DNA of 64,000 nt from Rheinheimera texasensis DSM 17496. Lineage in GTDB: Bacteria > Pseudomonadota > Gammaproteobacteria > Enterobacterales > Alteromonadaceae. The notes beneath the pieces were generated by a model, which saw nothing but the letters and a program-made list of their open reading frames with translations, did not search any database and was not told the origin of the DNA. The stretch's first letter is position 1. Each line of letters begins with the position of its first letter. The stretch lies in the NCBI RefSeq assembly GCF_000711985.1, contig NZ_KL544007.1, positions 1 through 64,000 of the forward strand, written 5' to 3'. Both the position numbers and the translations under genes were made by a program. Positions 24,936 through 33,392 of this stretch are shown piece by piece.

Positions 24936-26126
24936 ATGTTTTCTCGTTTACAGCCGGTAGCGACAGATCCGATTTTGGGTTTAATGGCCGCGTACAAAGA
25001 AGATCCGAATCCACTGAAAGTGGACCTGGGTGTCGGTGTCTACAAAGACGAAGCGGGCCACACGGCTGTGCTGGAATGTGTGAAAAAAGCGGAAAAGCTG
25101 CGGCTGGATAACGAAGACAGCAAAACTTATATCGGCATGGCTGGCGATTTAAGCTTCAACGCTCATATCGAAAAACTGGCGTTTGGCCCGCATAAAGTAT
25201 TGTTGGAAGGCCGTACCACCACGGCGCACACGCCAGGCGGTACCGGTGCGCTGCGCGTCGCTGCTGAATTTATCAAAAAGGCCAACCCGGATGCGACTAT
25301 TTGGGTCACCAGTCCAACCTGGGCCAACCACATTTCGATGTTTCAGGCTGCGGGCCTGAAAGTCAAAGAATACGCCTACTACGATTACGACACTAAAGGC
25401 CTGAAAGAAGAGGCGATGTTCGCTGAACTCGCCACAGTGCCGGCCGGTGACGTGGTATTAGTGCATGCCTGCTGTCATAACCCAAGCGGCATGGATTTAA
25501 ACTTTGTTCAGTGGCAGAAGTTTGCGGCGCTGGCGAAAGAACGTGGTTTCACGCCATTGGTCGACATGGCGTATCAAGGCTTTGGTTTGGGCCTGGACGA
25601 AGATACCCAGGGTCTTCGTCACCTCGCCAACGAAGTGGAAGAACTGATCCTGTGTACGTCCTGTTCGAAAAACTTCGGTTTATACCGTGAGCGGATTGGT
25701 GCAGTGTCTGTAGTCGTCGACAGCAATAAAATGCTGGAAACGGCCCGCACCAACTTACTGGCCGTGGTGCGTAGCATCTATTCTATGCCACCGGCGCACG
25801 GCGCTATTATCGTCAGCCATATTCTGGATAGCGCGGAACTCACTGCTTTGTGGCACCAGGAACTGGCCGTGATGCGTAACCGTATCAACGACTACCGTCA
25901 GCTGATTATTGACAAACTGCAGGCCGAAGGCGTGCAGCAGGATTTCAGCTTTATTACCAAACAACACGGTATGTTTAGCTTCCTTGGTATTAATAAAGAG
26001 CAAATCGAGCGGCTGCGAAAAGAATTCAGTATTTATATGGTGGGCTCCAGCCGCGTCAGTATCGCGGGCCTGAATCACAGCAATATTGATTATTTCGCCA
26101 AAGCTGTGGCGACCGTGCTGAAATAA
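24936..26126 (+). CDS. tyrB: Aromatic/aspartate aminotransferase (class I)
   Basis: 396 residues, the usual length for the AspC/TyrB group. The PLP-binding lysine is Lys245 in CSKNFGLYRERIG. 'DLGVGVYKDEAGHT', 'HTPGGTGALR', 'HACCHNPSGMDL' and 'SSRVSIAGLN' are all family motifs, the last carrying the Arg that binds the alpha-carboxylate. TyrB and AspC cannot be separated safely from sequence alone. A location 13 kb from pheA gives no further support. The gene is monocistronic with a strong terminator. Confidence 0.88.
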   Translation: MFSRLQPVATDPILGLMAAYKEDPNPLKVDLGVGVYKDEAGHTAVLECVKKAEKLRLDNEDSKTYIGMAGDLSFNAHIEKLAFGPHKVLLEGRTTTAHTPGGTGALRVAAEFIKKANPDATIWVTSPTWANHISMFQAAGLKVKEYAYYDYDTKGLKEEAMFAELATVPAGDVVLVHACCHNPSGMDLNFVQWQKFAALAKERGFTPLVDMAYQGFGLGLDEDTQGLRHLANEVEELILCTSCSKNFGLYRERIGAVSVVVDSNKMLETARTNLLAVVRSIYSMPPAHGAIIVSHILDSAELTALWHQELAVMRNRINDYRQLIIDKLQAEGVQQDFSFITKQHGMFSFLGINKEQIERLRKEFSIYMVGSSRVSIAGLNHSNIDYFAKAVATVLK

Positions 26127-26152
26127 ATCAGCTCCGTCGTGTTTATCGCTGC

Positions 26153-26186
26153 AACAAAGGCAACTTAACGGTTGCCTTTGTTTTTT
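26153..26186 (+). terminator. Intrinsic terminator of the aminotransferase gene
   Basis: 12-bp stem AACAAAGGCAAC/GTTGCCTTTGTT followed by T-run. Confidence 0.9.
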
Positions 26187-26230
26187 GTGCTGTTTAAGGT
26201 AAAGCAAAGTGATCAATCGGAGCGCACAGG

Positions 26231-27007
26231 TTGCGGCAATTGGCAGTGAAGCGGTGGCAGGGATGTCTGATAGTAATGATGTTGGGGCTGACGCTTGGTA
26301 AACCGGCAGTCGCAGCACAACCGCTGCGGGTGGTGCTGGAAGTTTCACCACCGCATCAGACGCTGGATAACGGCAAAGTCGGCGGCCTGACGACTGCTGT
26401 GGTTGCAGAGTTGCTGCAACAGGCTGGCTTATCGGCAAGCTTCGAGGTGTATCCCTGGGCGCGCGCTTTTAAAATCGCGGCGACGACACCGGATGTGCTG
26501 ATTTATAACATGGCGCGCACTCCGGAGCGCGAAGCGCAGTTTGAATGGATTGGTATTGTAACCCGTTATAAGTTTGGTTTGTTAAAGCTGAGCCAGCGGG
26601 AGGATATTCAGGTCAGTCAACTGGCGGATATCAAACATTATGTCGTAGGCGCGCAGCGCGAAGATTTTTCTGCTGAGTGGCTTAAGGATGCAGCGAAGCA
26701 ACCACCGGAAAAGCTGGAACTGCAGCCAGATGTCATTGAAACCTGGCGTTTACTGGTCAACGGCAAGCTGGACCTGATGATTGATGATCCGCAGGCCATC
26801 GACGATATGCTGCACCAACATCAGCTGGAGCGCAGTGATATCGAGTTTGTGCTATTTCCGCCAGAACTGGAGCAACAAACCTGGATTGCGCTGAAAAAAG
26901 GCTCATCGCCGGAGTTGGTGCAACGGCTGCGTCGGGCTTACCAGCAAGTTCGAGGTGGCAGCGCTTATCAGCAAGCGATGGGGCAAATCGTCAGCAAAGC
27001 CCATTAG
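26231..27007 (+). CDS. Periplasmic solute-binding-like protein (family 3)
   Basis: 258 residues from a TTG start with GGAG eight bases upstream; a GTG five codons on is an alternative. Signal peptide about 1-28 (LGLTLGKPAVAA). 'LRVVLEVSPPHQ...VGGLTTAVVAELLQQAG' and 'ATTPDVLIYNMARTPEREAQFEWIG' are typical of orphan family-3 binding proteins widespread in Alteromonadales. No transporter genes adjoin it. Its ligand is unknown. Confidence 0.78.
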   Translation: MRQLAVKRWQGCLIVMMLGLTLGKPAVAAQPLRVVLEVSPPHQTLDNGKVGGLTTAVVAELLQQAGLSASFEVYPWARAFKIAATTPDVLIYNMARTPEREAQFEWIGIVTRYKFGLLKLSQREDIQVSQLADIKHYVVGAQREDFSAEWLKDAAKQPPEKLELQPDVIETWRLLVNGKLDLMIDDPQAIDDMLHQHQLERSDIEFVLFPPELEQQTWIALKKGSSPELVQRLRRAYQQVRGGSAYQQAMGQIVSKAH

Positions 27008-27027
27008 CGTTGTTTGCTACTTCATAA

Positions 27028-27055
27028 AAAAATCCCTGCCAAAGCAGGGATTTTT
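27028..27055. terminator. Bidirectional terminator
   Basis: AAAAATCCCTGC-CAAA-GCAGGGATTTTT, 12-bp perfect stem, serving the binding-protein gene and the convergent ettA. Confidence 0.92.
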
Positions 27056-27074
27056 ATCCGAACAATTTTCGTCG

Positions 27075-28736
27075 TTAAATCTTCTTGTATTTAATGCGGT
27101 GCGGCTCTAATGCCTGCGCACCGTAAGTCGCTTTTAACCAGGCTTCGTAATCCGAATAGTTGCCTTCGAAGAAGTTCACTTTGCCTTCGTCGCGGTAATC
27201 GAGGATGTGCGTGGCGATACGGTCGAGGAACCAGCGGTCGTGCGAGATCACCATGGCGCAGCCCGGGAAATCCAGCAAGGCGTTTTCTAAGGCCCGCAGT
27301 GTTTCCACGTCTAAATCGTTGGTCGGTTCGTCGAGCAGCAGCATGTTGCCGCCGGCTTTTAACAGGGCTGCCAAGTGCACGCGGTTGCGCTCACCACCGG
27401 ACAATTCGCCGATAAACTTCTGCTGGTCGTTGCCTTTGAAGTTAAAGCGGCCAACGTAAGCCCGGCTTGGAATAGTGAAGTTGCCGATTTGCAGCATGTC
27501 CTGACCGTTGGAAATTTCCTGCCAAACGGTATTTTTCGGATTCATGTTGTCGCGGAACTGGTCGACGCTCGCCAGCTGCACGGTTTCACCGACTTCAATA
27601 GTGCCGGCATCTGGCTGCTCTGAGCCGCTTATCATGCGGAACAGCGTTGATTTACCGGCACCGTTGGCACCGATAATGCCGACAATCGCGCCTTTTGGCA
27701 CGCTGAAGCTTAAATCGTCAATCAGCACGCGGTCGCCATAGGATTTGCGCAGGTTTTTCACTTCCAGCACTTTGTCGCCTAAACGAGGTCCTGGCGGAAT
27801 GAACAACTCATTAGTTTCGTTGCGTTTCTGGAATTCCTGGCTTTGCAGTTCTTCAAAACGCGCCATGCGCGCTTTGGACTTGGCATGGCGGCCTTTAGGA
27901 TTGGTACGCACCCATTCCAGTTCTTGTTTGATGGAGCGCTGGCGGGCGTTTTCGGTTTTCTCTTCCAGCTGCAGACGGGCTTCTTTTTGTTCCAGCCAGC
28001 TGGAGTAGTTACCCTGCCATGGGATCCCTTCGCCGCGGTCCAGCTCTAAGATCCAGCCGGCAACGTTGTCGAGGAAATAACGGTCGTGGGTAATTGCCAC
28101 CACAGTACCGGTGTAATCGTGCAGGAAGCGCTCCAGCCAGGCGACAGATTCAGCATCTAAGTGGTTGGTCGGTTCGTCCAGCAGCAGCATGTCTGGTTTT
28201 TCTAACAGCAAGCGGCAAATAGCGACACGGCGGCGTTCACCACCGGACAGCACTTTGATTTCGGCGTCCCATGGCGGCAGACGCAGCGCATCGGCGGCGC
28301 GTTCTAAAATATTGTCGAGGTTGTGGCCATCTTTAGCCTGAATGATCGCTTCCAGCTCGCCTTGTTCACGGGCCAGCGCGTCAAAATCTGCGTTTTCGTC
28401 GGCATAAGCGGCGTACACGGCGTCAAGGCGGGCAAAGGCGTTTTTCACGTCGGCGACGGCTTCTTCCACCACTTCGCGCACGGTTTTGCTCATATCCAGC
28501 ACGGGTTCCTGTGGCAGGTAACCGATGTTGATGCCGGCCAGTGGCTTGGCTTCACCGTCGAACTCCTTGTCGACGCCGGCCATAATACGCAGCAGGGTGG
28601 ATTTACCTGAACCGTTTAAACCGAGCACACCGATTTTGGCGCCTGGGAAAAACGATAATGAAATGTCTTTTAAAATCGTACGCTTAGGTGGAACCACCTT
28701 CGACATCCGATACATCGAATAAATGTATTGAGCCAT
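27075..28736 (-). CDS. ettA: Energy-dependent translational throttle protein
   Basis: 553 residues, an ABC-F protein with two ATPase cassettes and no membrane part. Walker A motifs are GLNGSGKST and GANGAGKST; signature motifs are LSGGERRRVA and LSGGERNRVHLA; 'LLLDEPTNHLDAESVAWLE' and 'LLLDEPTNDLDVETL' are the Walker B segments. The charged linker between them ('KTENARQRSIKQELEWVRTNPKGR') is the P-site tRNA interaction region of EttA. It binds the ribosomal E site and gates the first elongation cycle according to ATP/ADP. Confidence 0.96.
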   Translation of the reverse strand: MAQYIYSMYRMSKVVPPKRTILKDISLSFFPGAKIGVLGLNGSGKSTLLRIMAGVDKEFDGEAKPLAGINIGYLPQEPVLDMSKTVREVVEEAVADVKNAFARLDAVYAAYADENADFDALAREQGELEAIIQAKDGHNLDNILERAADALRLPPWDAEIKVLSGGERRRVAICRLLLEKPDMLLLDEPTNHLDAESVAWLERFLHDYTGTVVAITHDRYFLDNVAGWILELDRGEGIPWQGNYSSWLEQKEARLQLEEKTENARQRSIKQELEWVRTNPKGRHAKSKARMARFEELQSQEFQKRNETNELFIPPGPRLGDKVLEVKNLRKSYGDRVLIDDLSFSVPKGAIVGIIGANGAGKSTLFRMISGSEQPDAGTIEVGETVQLASVDQFRDNMNPKNTVWQEISNGQDMLQIGNFTIPSRAYVGRFNFKGNDQQKFIGELSGGERNRVHLAALLKAGGNMLLLDEPTNDLDVETLRALENALLDFPGCAMVISHDRWFLDRIATHILDYRDEGKVNFFEGNYSDYEAWLKATYGAQALEPHRIKYKKI

Positions 28737-28925
28737 GATTGGAGTTGTCCCTTCAGGAAGAATGCAGCGAATTGTACGTTATTTTTCGAAGGGGCGGGAA
28801 CCTGCCACAGTGACAAATTCAGCCTGAGGCAAAAATTTCCGGTGCCAATCAGCAAAGCTTCTGGGATAATCTTTAAAGCACGGCCGGACATTCCCGTCCC
28901 GGCGACCCAACACAGGACTTCAATC

Positions 28926-29279
28926 ATGGCTGAATATGCACACGATCCGGTATTTCAGGGCTTTATCGCCGAAGCGCGCTCAGAAGCACAAGTTTGGGTG
29001 CTGGCGCATGGCGAAGATTTGCTGGTGGTCGAATCGGTTGAATTTGAAGACACTGATGTGATGCCATTCTGGTCGAATGAAGCTGCGGCTCAAGCACACT
29101 GCAGTGAAGAATGGGCAGAATACAAACCGGAGGCCATTCCGCTGGATATTTTCTGCGAAGGCTGGTTAAAAGAGATGTATGACGACGGCGTGCTGATTGG
29201 CACCAACTGGGACAGCGAATTAAATGGCCCGGAAGTGGAACCACGCGAAATACTCGAAGCGCTGTCGCAGCTGCAATAA
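28926..29279 (+). CDS. DUF2750 family protein
   Basis: 117 residues from the ATG of MAEYAHDPVFQGF. An in-frame extension to 28728 would overlap the ettA start region and has no homologous look. 'WVLAHGEDLLVV', 'LPFWS-like VMPFWSNEAAAQAHCSEEW' and 'PEAIPLDIFCEGWLKEMYDDGVLIGTNWD' fit DUF2750. It is a small acidic cytoplasmic protein of unknown function, divergent from ettA. Confidence 0.8.
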   Translation: MAEYAHDPVFQGFIAEARSEAQVWVLAHGEDLLVVESVEFEDTDVMPFWSNEAAAQAHCSEEWAEYKPEAIPLDIFCEGWLKEMYDDGVLIGTNWDSELNGPEVEPREILEALSQLQ

Positions 29280-29296
29280 CTCGTTTCTGCGCCATG

Positions 29297-29320
29297 AAAA
29301 CCCGGTTTTACCAGGTTTTT
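29297..29320 (+). terminator. Weak intrinsic terminator
   Basis: AAAACC/GGTTTT stem with T-run 18 bp after the DUF2750 gene; short stem, so only moderately supported. Confidence 0.4.
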
Positions 29321-29350
29321 GTTATTCTGTGCTCTGCTTTGAACCAGGGT

Positions 29351-30082
29351 TCACTTTTCAGCACCGGCAAAAAAATCTTCTACCGCTTGGGGCAAAGCCG
29401 CCGGCAGCACCTGCAAGTCGCGACTGAACTCCCGCAGCAATAGTTGGAATACCGCCAGTCGCGCCTGATGTTTATCATTGGCGTCAATACAATGCCAGGG
29501 CGCCTGTGGGGTTGAAGTGCGGCTAAACATCTCATCGCGCGCTACGATGTAGTCATCCCAGCGCGCCCGGTTACGGATATCCTCAGCGGTGAGTTTCCAT
29601 TGTTTCGCCGGGTCCAGGTAACGCTCGGTGAAACGGCGCAGCTGGGTATCGGCGCTGATATCGAGCCAGATTTTCACCAGTACAAAACCCTCTTGCTGCA
29701 ACATCTGCTCAAAAGCATTGATTTGCTCATAAGCACGTTGCCAGACGTTGTCATCCACCAGCTGCTCCACCCGTTCCACCAGCACCCGGCCATACCAGGA
29801 ACGGTCAAACACCGCCCAATGGCCTTGTTGCGGCAGCCGTTGCCAGAAACGCTGCAACCAATGCTGGTTGCGTTCGGCGTCGTTCGGGGCGTTGGTCGGC
29901 CAGACATGCAACCAGCGTGGGTCCAGACACCAGCCAAGCCGGCGGATAATGCCGCCTTTGCCGGCTGCATCCGGCCCTTCCAGAACTATGACCGCGCCGC
30001 GCTGTTGCCGCCCCATTGCCTGTTGTAGCAGTACCAGCTGATGTTGTAATTGGCGTAATGCTTCGGTGTGCTGATCTGACAT
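29351..30082 (-). CDS. Polyphosphate kinase 2 family protein
   Basis: 243 residues from MSDQHTEALRQL. Walker A is GPDAAGKGG; the lid and Walker B segment is 'FDRSWYGRVLVERVE'. 'WLDISADTQLRRFTERYLDPAKQWKL' and 'RWDDYIVARDEMFSRTST' are typical single-domain PPK2. The enzyme transfers phosphate from polyphosphate to nucleotides or in reverse. The subclass (ADP- or AMP-phosphorylating) cannot be settled here. It is convergent with the DUF2750 gene. Confidence 0.92.
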   Translation of the reverse strand: MSDQHTEALRQLQHQLVLLQQAMGRQQRGAVIVLEGPDAAGKGGIIRRLGWCLDPRWLHVWPTNAPNDAERNQHWLQRFWQRLPQQGHWAVFDRSWYGRVLVERVEQLVDDNVWQRAYEQINAFEQMLQQEGFVLVKIWLDISADTQLRRFTERYLDPAKQWKLTAEDIRNRARWDDYIVARDEMFSRTSTPQAPWHCIDANDKHQARLAVFQLLLREFSRDLQVLPAALPQAVEDFFAGAEK

Positions 30083-30163
30083 CGTTGAATTCCATCGCTG
30101 ACTATCTACCAATATCTTGCGTCAGTTCAGCGGTCTTTGCATGCTCTTTACATAGGCATTGTT

Positions 30164-30183
30164 GCAAATAAGAATGAATCTCA
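30164..30183. promoter_or_regulatory. Fur-box-like site
   Basis: Read on the minus strand the site is TGAGATTCATTCTTATT, which matches TGAGAATCATTCTCATT at 15 of 17 positions. It lies about 40 bp before the PepSY-domain gene. Iron control of the following operon is inferred. Confidence 0.5.
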
Positions 30184-30219
30184 GTAACATTCAGGCCAGT
30201 TTTAACCGGAGGTAGTGCT

Positions 30220-30819
30220 TTGTCGCGTTTTCTGCGTTGGTTGCACATTTATGTGTCGATGGCCGTGCTGGTGGTGTTTGTATTTTTTGCCCTGACCGGT
30301 ATCACGCTGAATCATCCGGAATGGCAAATGGATGCCGGCAAACAAAGTGACAGTGTGCAGTTGCAGCTACCGCCACAGTTAGTTGCGCTGGCGTTTAGCG
30401 AAGATCAGTTGCAGCAGGCGGCACAGGCGCAGCAAATCGCTGACTGGCTGCGGACAGAGCATCAGGTGCAAGGTGCCGTGTTTGCTTTTGTCTATGATGC
30501 CGACGAGCAGCTGCTGGAACTCGATTTTAAGCAACCGGCCGGTTTTACCAATGTGCAAATTGAGCTGGAAAGCGGCGCGGTGGAATTGTCGCGCGAATTC
30601 GGCGGTTATCTGGCACTGCTCAATGACCTGCATAAAGGCCGTTACGCCGGTACGGCCTGGAAATGGCTGATTGATATCGTGGCGGCGGCTTGTTTGTTGT
30701 TTGCGCTGAGCGGTTTTTATTTGTTGTGGCGACAGCCCGGCAGGCGTTGGTGGGGCGTGCAGTGCGCGTTGACCGGCGCCGGTGTGATGTTGTTGGTTTA
30801 TCTGGCCGCGCTGCACTGA
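30220..30819 (+). CDS. PepSY-associated transmembrane protein
   Basis: 199 residues from a TTG start with GGAGGT eight bases upstream. Residues 10-31 are a membrane helix (YVSMAVLVVFVFFALTGITL) with an Asn-His (NHPEW) right after it, typical of the PepSY TM family. A periplasmic loop follows, then two C-terminal helices (WLIDIVAAACLLFALSGFYLLW and a final one). Relatives include PiuB-like proteins of iron-uptake operons. First gene of a three-gene operon. Confidence 0.85.
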   Translation: MSRFLRWLHIYVSMAVLVVFVFFALTGITLNHPEWQMDAGKQSDSVQLQLPPQLVALAFSEDQLQQAAQAQQIADWLRTEHQVQGAVFAFVYDADEQLLELDFKQPAGFTNVQIELESGAVELSREFGGYLALLNDLHKGRYAGTAWKWLIDIVAAACLLFALSGFYLLWRQPGRRWWGVQCALTGAGVMLLVYLAALH

Positions 30820-30874
30820 TGGGTCGAATGTTGATCTGCAGACGGTGTGAAGTGGTGAAAAGGAGAGTAGGGCG

Positions 30875-31372
30875 TTGAAAAAAACATGCAGTGTGGCACT
30901 GATGCTGGCTTTAGGTTTTAGCATGCCGGCCACGGCCAGTGATCTGGAGATCTCATTACAGCTGCCAAAAATAAGCGAAGGCCAGTATCACCGGCCTTAT
31001 GTGGCGGTCTGGGTCGAAGACAGCAGCGAAAAGTCAGTACGTTTAATTGAGATCTGGCGGGAAAAACCAGATTGGATCAAAGATTTACGCCGCTTTTGGC
31101 GCAAAACCGGCCGCGCTGACCAGCCGCTGGTGGATGCCCGTACCGGCGCGACCAAAGGCCCGGGCGCTTATCAGCTGCGCTGGGATGGCAAAGATGACAA
31201 AGGCGCAATGGTACCAAAGGGGGCCTATCAGCTGGTGATTGAAGCGGCGCGCGAACATGGTGGCCGGCAGCTGGTGAAACAGAAATTTAATTGGGATGGC
31301 AGTGCCATCACCCTGACCGTTGCAGCCGGTAACGAAATCGGTGAGGTTCAACTGAACCGCAAAGCGCCTTAA
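30875..31372 (+). CDS. DUF2271 exported protein
   Basis: 165 residues from TTG, with AAAAGGAG upstream. Signal peptide 1-22 (SMPATAS). The body 'RPYVAVWVEDSSEKSVRLIEIW...KPDWIKDLRRFWRKTGR' and 'KGPGAYQLRWDGKDDKGAMVPKGAYQLVIEAAREHGG' is the DUF2271 beta-sandwich pattern (FlgD-like). It lies between the PepSY and DUF4198 genes, a combination often found near siderophore receptors; the precise role is unknown. Confidence 0.85.
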   Translation: MKKTCSVALMLALGFSMPATASDLEISLQLPKISEGQYHRPYVAVWVEDSSEKSVRLIEIWREKPDWIKDLRRFWRKTGRADQPLVDARTGATKGPGAYQLRWDGKDDKGAMVPKGAYQLVIEAAREHGGRQLVKQKFNWDGSAITLTVAAGNEIGEVQLNRKAP

Positions 31373-31402
31373 CAACGTTGATTTTTAGCAAGGACATATC
31401 TA

Positions 31403-32203
31403 ATGAAAACAGTTCATTTATTCACTCTGAGCGCGTTGTTTGCCGCTTCCAGCGCGTTGGCCCACACGATGAACGTGCTGCCAAGCCATTATGTGCAATC
31501 AAAAACCGGCGGTTTTGTCACAGTGGATTTATTTGCCAGCAATATGACGTTTCAGGCGGATAAAGGTGTTGGCGTCGATGGTTTTAAAGTGGTGTTGCCA
31601 GACGGTACTGTGGCAAAGCCAGCCTCCGCCGCACAGGGTAAACGCAAGTCGATGGCTGATGTTGAATTGCCGGTCGCCGGAACTTACCGCTTAGAAATGG
31701 GGGGGCAGCCGCGTTATTTCACCAGCTATAAAGTCGGTGGTGAGCAAAAACGGCTGATGGGTGACAAGCAAAAAGCTGCCAAAGAGCTGCCAAAAGACGC
31801 GACAGATGTGGTCACCACACAAGGCCGCAACCGCGCACTGGCATTTGTTACTGTCAATGGCCCGACTGACACAGTGCTGAAAACCACAGGGCAAGGCCTG
31901 GAATTCAGTTTTGACCGCCACCCGGCGGACATTGTCGCCGGCGAAGCTGTGACTGTAACTTTAATGCTGAACGGCAAGCCAATCGAAGGTGTCAAAGCTG
32001 ATCTGTCATTTGACGGTGAGTTGTATCGCAATGACCCGGCGCGTCAGCATCTGGTCACTGACAAAGCTGGCCAGTTTAGTTTCACGCCAGCCAATGCCGG
32101 GCGTTATTTGCTGGAAGCGTCAGCCGAAGCGGTACTGAAGTCTGATAAAGCCGACAAAATCCGCGAAGGTTTTACCTTGAGTTTTGAAGCGGCCTTACCT
32201 TAA
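31403..32203 (+). CDS. DUF4198 exported protein
   Basis: 266 residues; AAGGACATA upstream; signal peptide 1-20 (SSALAH). 'AHTMNVLPSHYVQS...FVTVDLFASNMTF' and 'GQGLEFSFDRHPADIVAGEAVTVTLMLNGKPIEG' are DUF4198 signatures, periplasmic Ig-like proteins linked to metal uptake (CbiK/NikK-like in other bacteria). Last gene of the putative iron-controlled operon. Confidence 0.85.
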   Translation: MKTVHLFTLSALFAASSALAHTMNVLPSHYVQSKTGGFVTVDLFASNMTFQADKGVGVDGFKVVLPDGTVAKPASAAQGKRKSMADVELPVAGTYRLEMGGQPRYFTSYKVGGEQKRLMGDKQKAAKELPKDATDVVTTQGRNRALAFVTVNGPTDTVLKTTGQGLEFSFDRHPADIVAGEAVTVTLMLNGKPIEGVKADLSFDGELYRNDPARQHLVTDKAGQFSFTPANAGRYLLEASAEAVLKSDKADKIREGFTLSFEAALP

Positions 32204-32249
32204 TAGCAAGGCCTGCTGCGCCGGCGCCTTGCTGGCGCCGCAGAAAGCA

Positions 32250-32280
32250 AAAAAAAAGAGGAGCGAGCTCCTCTTTTTTA
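32250..32280. terminator. Bidirectional terminator after the DUF4198 gene
   Basis: AAAAGAGGAG-CGAG-CTCCTCTTTTTT. A second GGCGCC hairpin at 32222-32240 precedes it. Confidence 0.88.
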
Positions 32281-32312
32281 ACCAGCGATGCGTTCACATC
32301 TGCTGTGACTGT

Positions 32313-32516
32313 TTAACCGACCAGGTCGATTTCCAGTTCATCTTCGTCATCCAAATCCAACATCTGCCGTAAGCGTTTTTGCTCCATCAGATCGTCGATC
32401 CGGCGTCTGGCTTCGACTTTATGTTTATTTTTCGCGTCTTTATTGCTGATCTTTGTCAGCTTGATGTCGGCGCCTGCATCAGCAGTGCCGTAGTCCCCTG
32501 CAATCATTTCGGCCAT
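32313..32516 (-). CDS. Small acidic protein, PA3496-like
   Basis: 67 residues. The second half, 'VEARRRIDDLMEQKRLRQMLDLDDEDELEIDL', has the Arg-rich then Asp/Glu-rich helix typical of the small proteins annotated as PA3496 family (putative envelope integrity). No signal peptide and no membrane helix. The family link is a pattern match from memory. Confidence 0.55.
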   Translation of the reverse strand: MAEMIAGDYGTADAGADIKLTKISNKDAKNKHKVEARRRIDDLMEQKRLRQMLDLDDEDELEIDLVG

Positions 32517-32784
32517 TTTATGCGACTTCCCTATGTAATTCTTTTTTCGAGCCGCCCTCGTTTTAGTCCTATTTCAGAGACTGCTAAAGAGATTTATTTT
32601 TATCGTAATCATAAACAATGTTTATCGATGCGCTAAGTAGTTGCTCTTTATCGCAGTTCAGCTTCCTCTGGTCGGATCCGCAGACAGATCTACCGGATCG
32701 TTCGCTGAAAAATTAAACAATGGCAGATGGTAGTCGGGATCTTTTTTGCCAATTCAGCGTATGATCAGAAAAAAAGGAGGGTAT

Positions 32785-33342
32785 ATGCGTGTGTTAAAAT
32801 TAGCGTCTTTGTTATCGGTTCTGGGGTTGGCTTTAGTCAGTGGTCAAGCAGCCGCAGCCCAATGTGGTGATGTGCTGAATCATTCGATGCAGCAATTGCG
32901 CAGTAAAGAAACTGTCGATTTATGTGAGTCCTATCAGGATAAAACTTTGCTCATCGTCAATACCGCCAGCAAATGCGGTTTTACCCCACAATTCAAAGCA
33001 TTACAGGCTTTGTCTCAGAAGTATGCCAGCAAAGGTCTGGTGGTTTTAGGCTTTCCGTCTGACGATTTTATGCAGGAGCATGATGACGAAGCCAAAACCG
33101 CTGAAGTCTGTTACATCAACTACGGCGTGAAGTTTCCGATGTTCTCCACCAGCCCGGTGCGCGGCGATGATGCCAACCCGGTGTTCAAAGCGCTCATTGC
33201 CAAAACCGGTGAAAAACCAAGCTGGAACTTTAACAAATATCTGGTCAGCAAAGGCGAGACCACAGTGAAACACTTTGGTAGCAAAGTAAGCCCGGACGAC
33301 CCGGCGTTTATTGCTGAAGTCGAAAAGATGCTGGCGCAGTAA
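32785..33342 (+). CDS. Exported glutathione peroxidase family protein
   Basis: 185 residues from MRVLKLASLLSVLGLAL, where GGAGGG sits five bases upstream. Signal peptide 1-22 (SGQAAAA) makes it periplasmic, unlike most bacterial homologues. The peroxidatic cysteine is in NTASKCGFTPQ, with Cys where animal enzymes have selenocysteine. 'VLGFPSDDFMQEHDDE' replaces the usual 'FPCNQFGxQEP', so the Gln of the usual tetrad is also the less typical Asp-Phe-Met-Gln. 'WNFNKYLVSKGE' holds the Trp-Asn pair. Thioredoxin-like reductants are more likely than glutathione. Confidence 0.88.
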   Translation: MRVLKLASLLSVLGLALVSGQAAAAQCGDVLNHSMQQLRSKETVDLCESYQDKTLLIVNTASKCGFTPQFKALQALSQKYASKGLVVLGFPSDDFMQEHDDEAKTAEVCYINYGVKFPMFSTSPVRGDDANPVFKALIAKTGEKPSWNFNKYLVSKGETTVKHFGSKVSPDDPAFIAEVEKMLAQ

Positions 33343-33358
33343 AAAGTAGCCACAGCGA

Positions 33359-33387
33359 AAAAGCCCGCGATGAACGCGGGCTTTTTT
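33359..33387. terminator. Bidirectional terminator
   Basis: GCCCGCG/CGCGGGC stem (33363-33369 and 33375-33381) flanked by A-run and T-run, between convergent genes. Confidence 0.9.
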
Positions 33388-33392
33388 CTGGC

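Noticed and set aside
32943-33000. Selenocysteine in the glutathione peroxidase
   Set aside because: The active-site codon is TGC (Cys), no in-frame TGA occurs.
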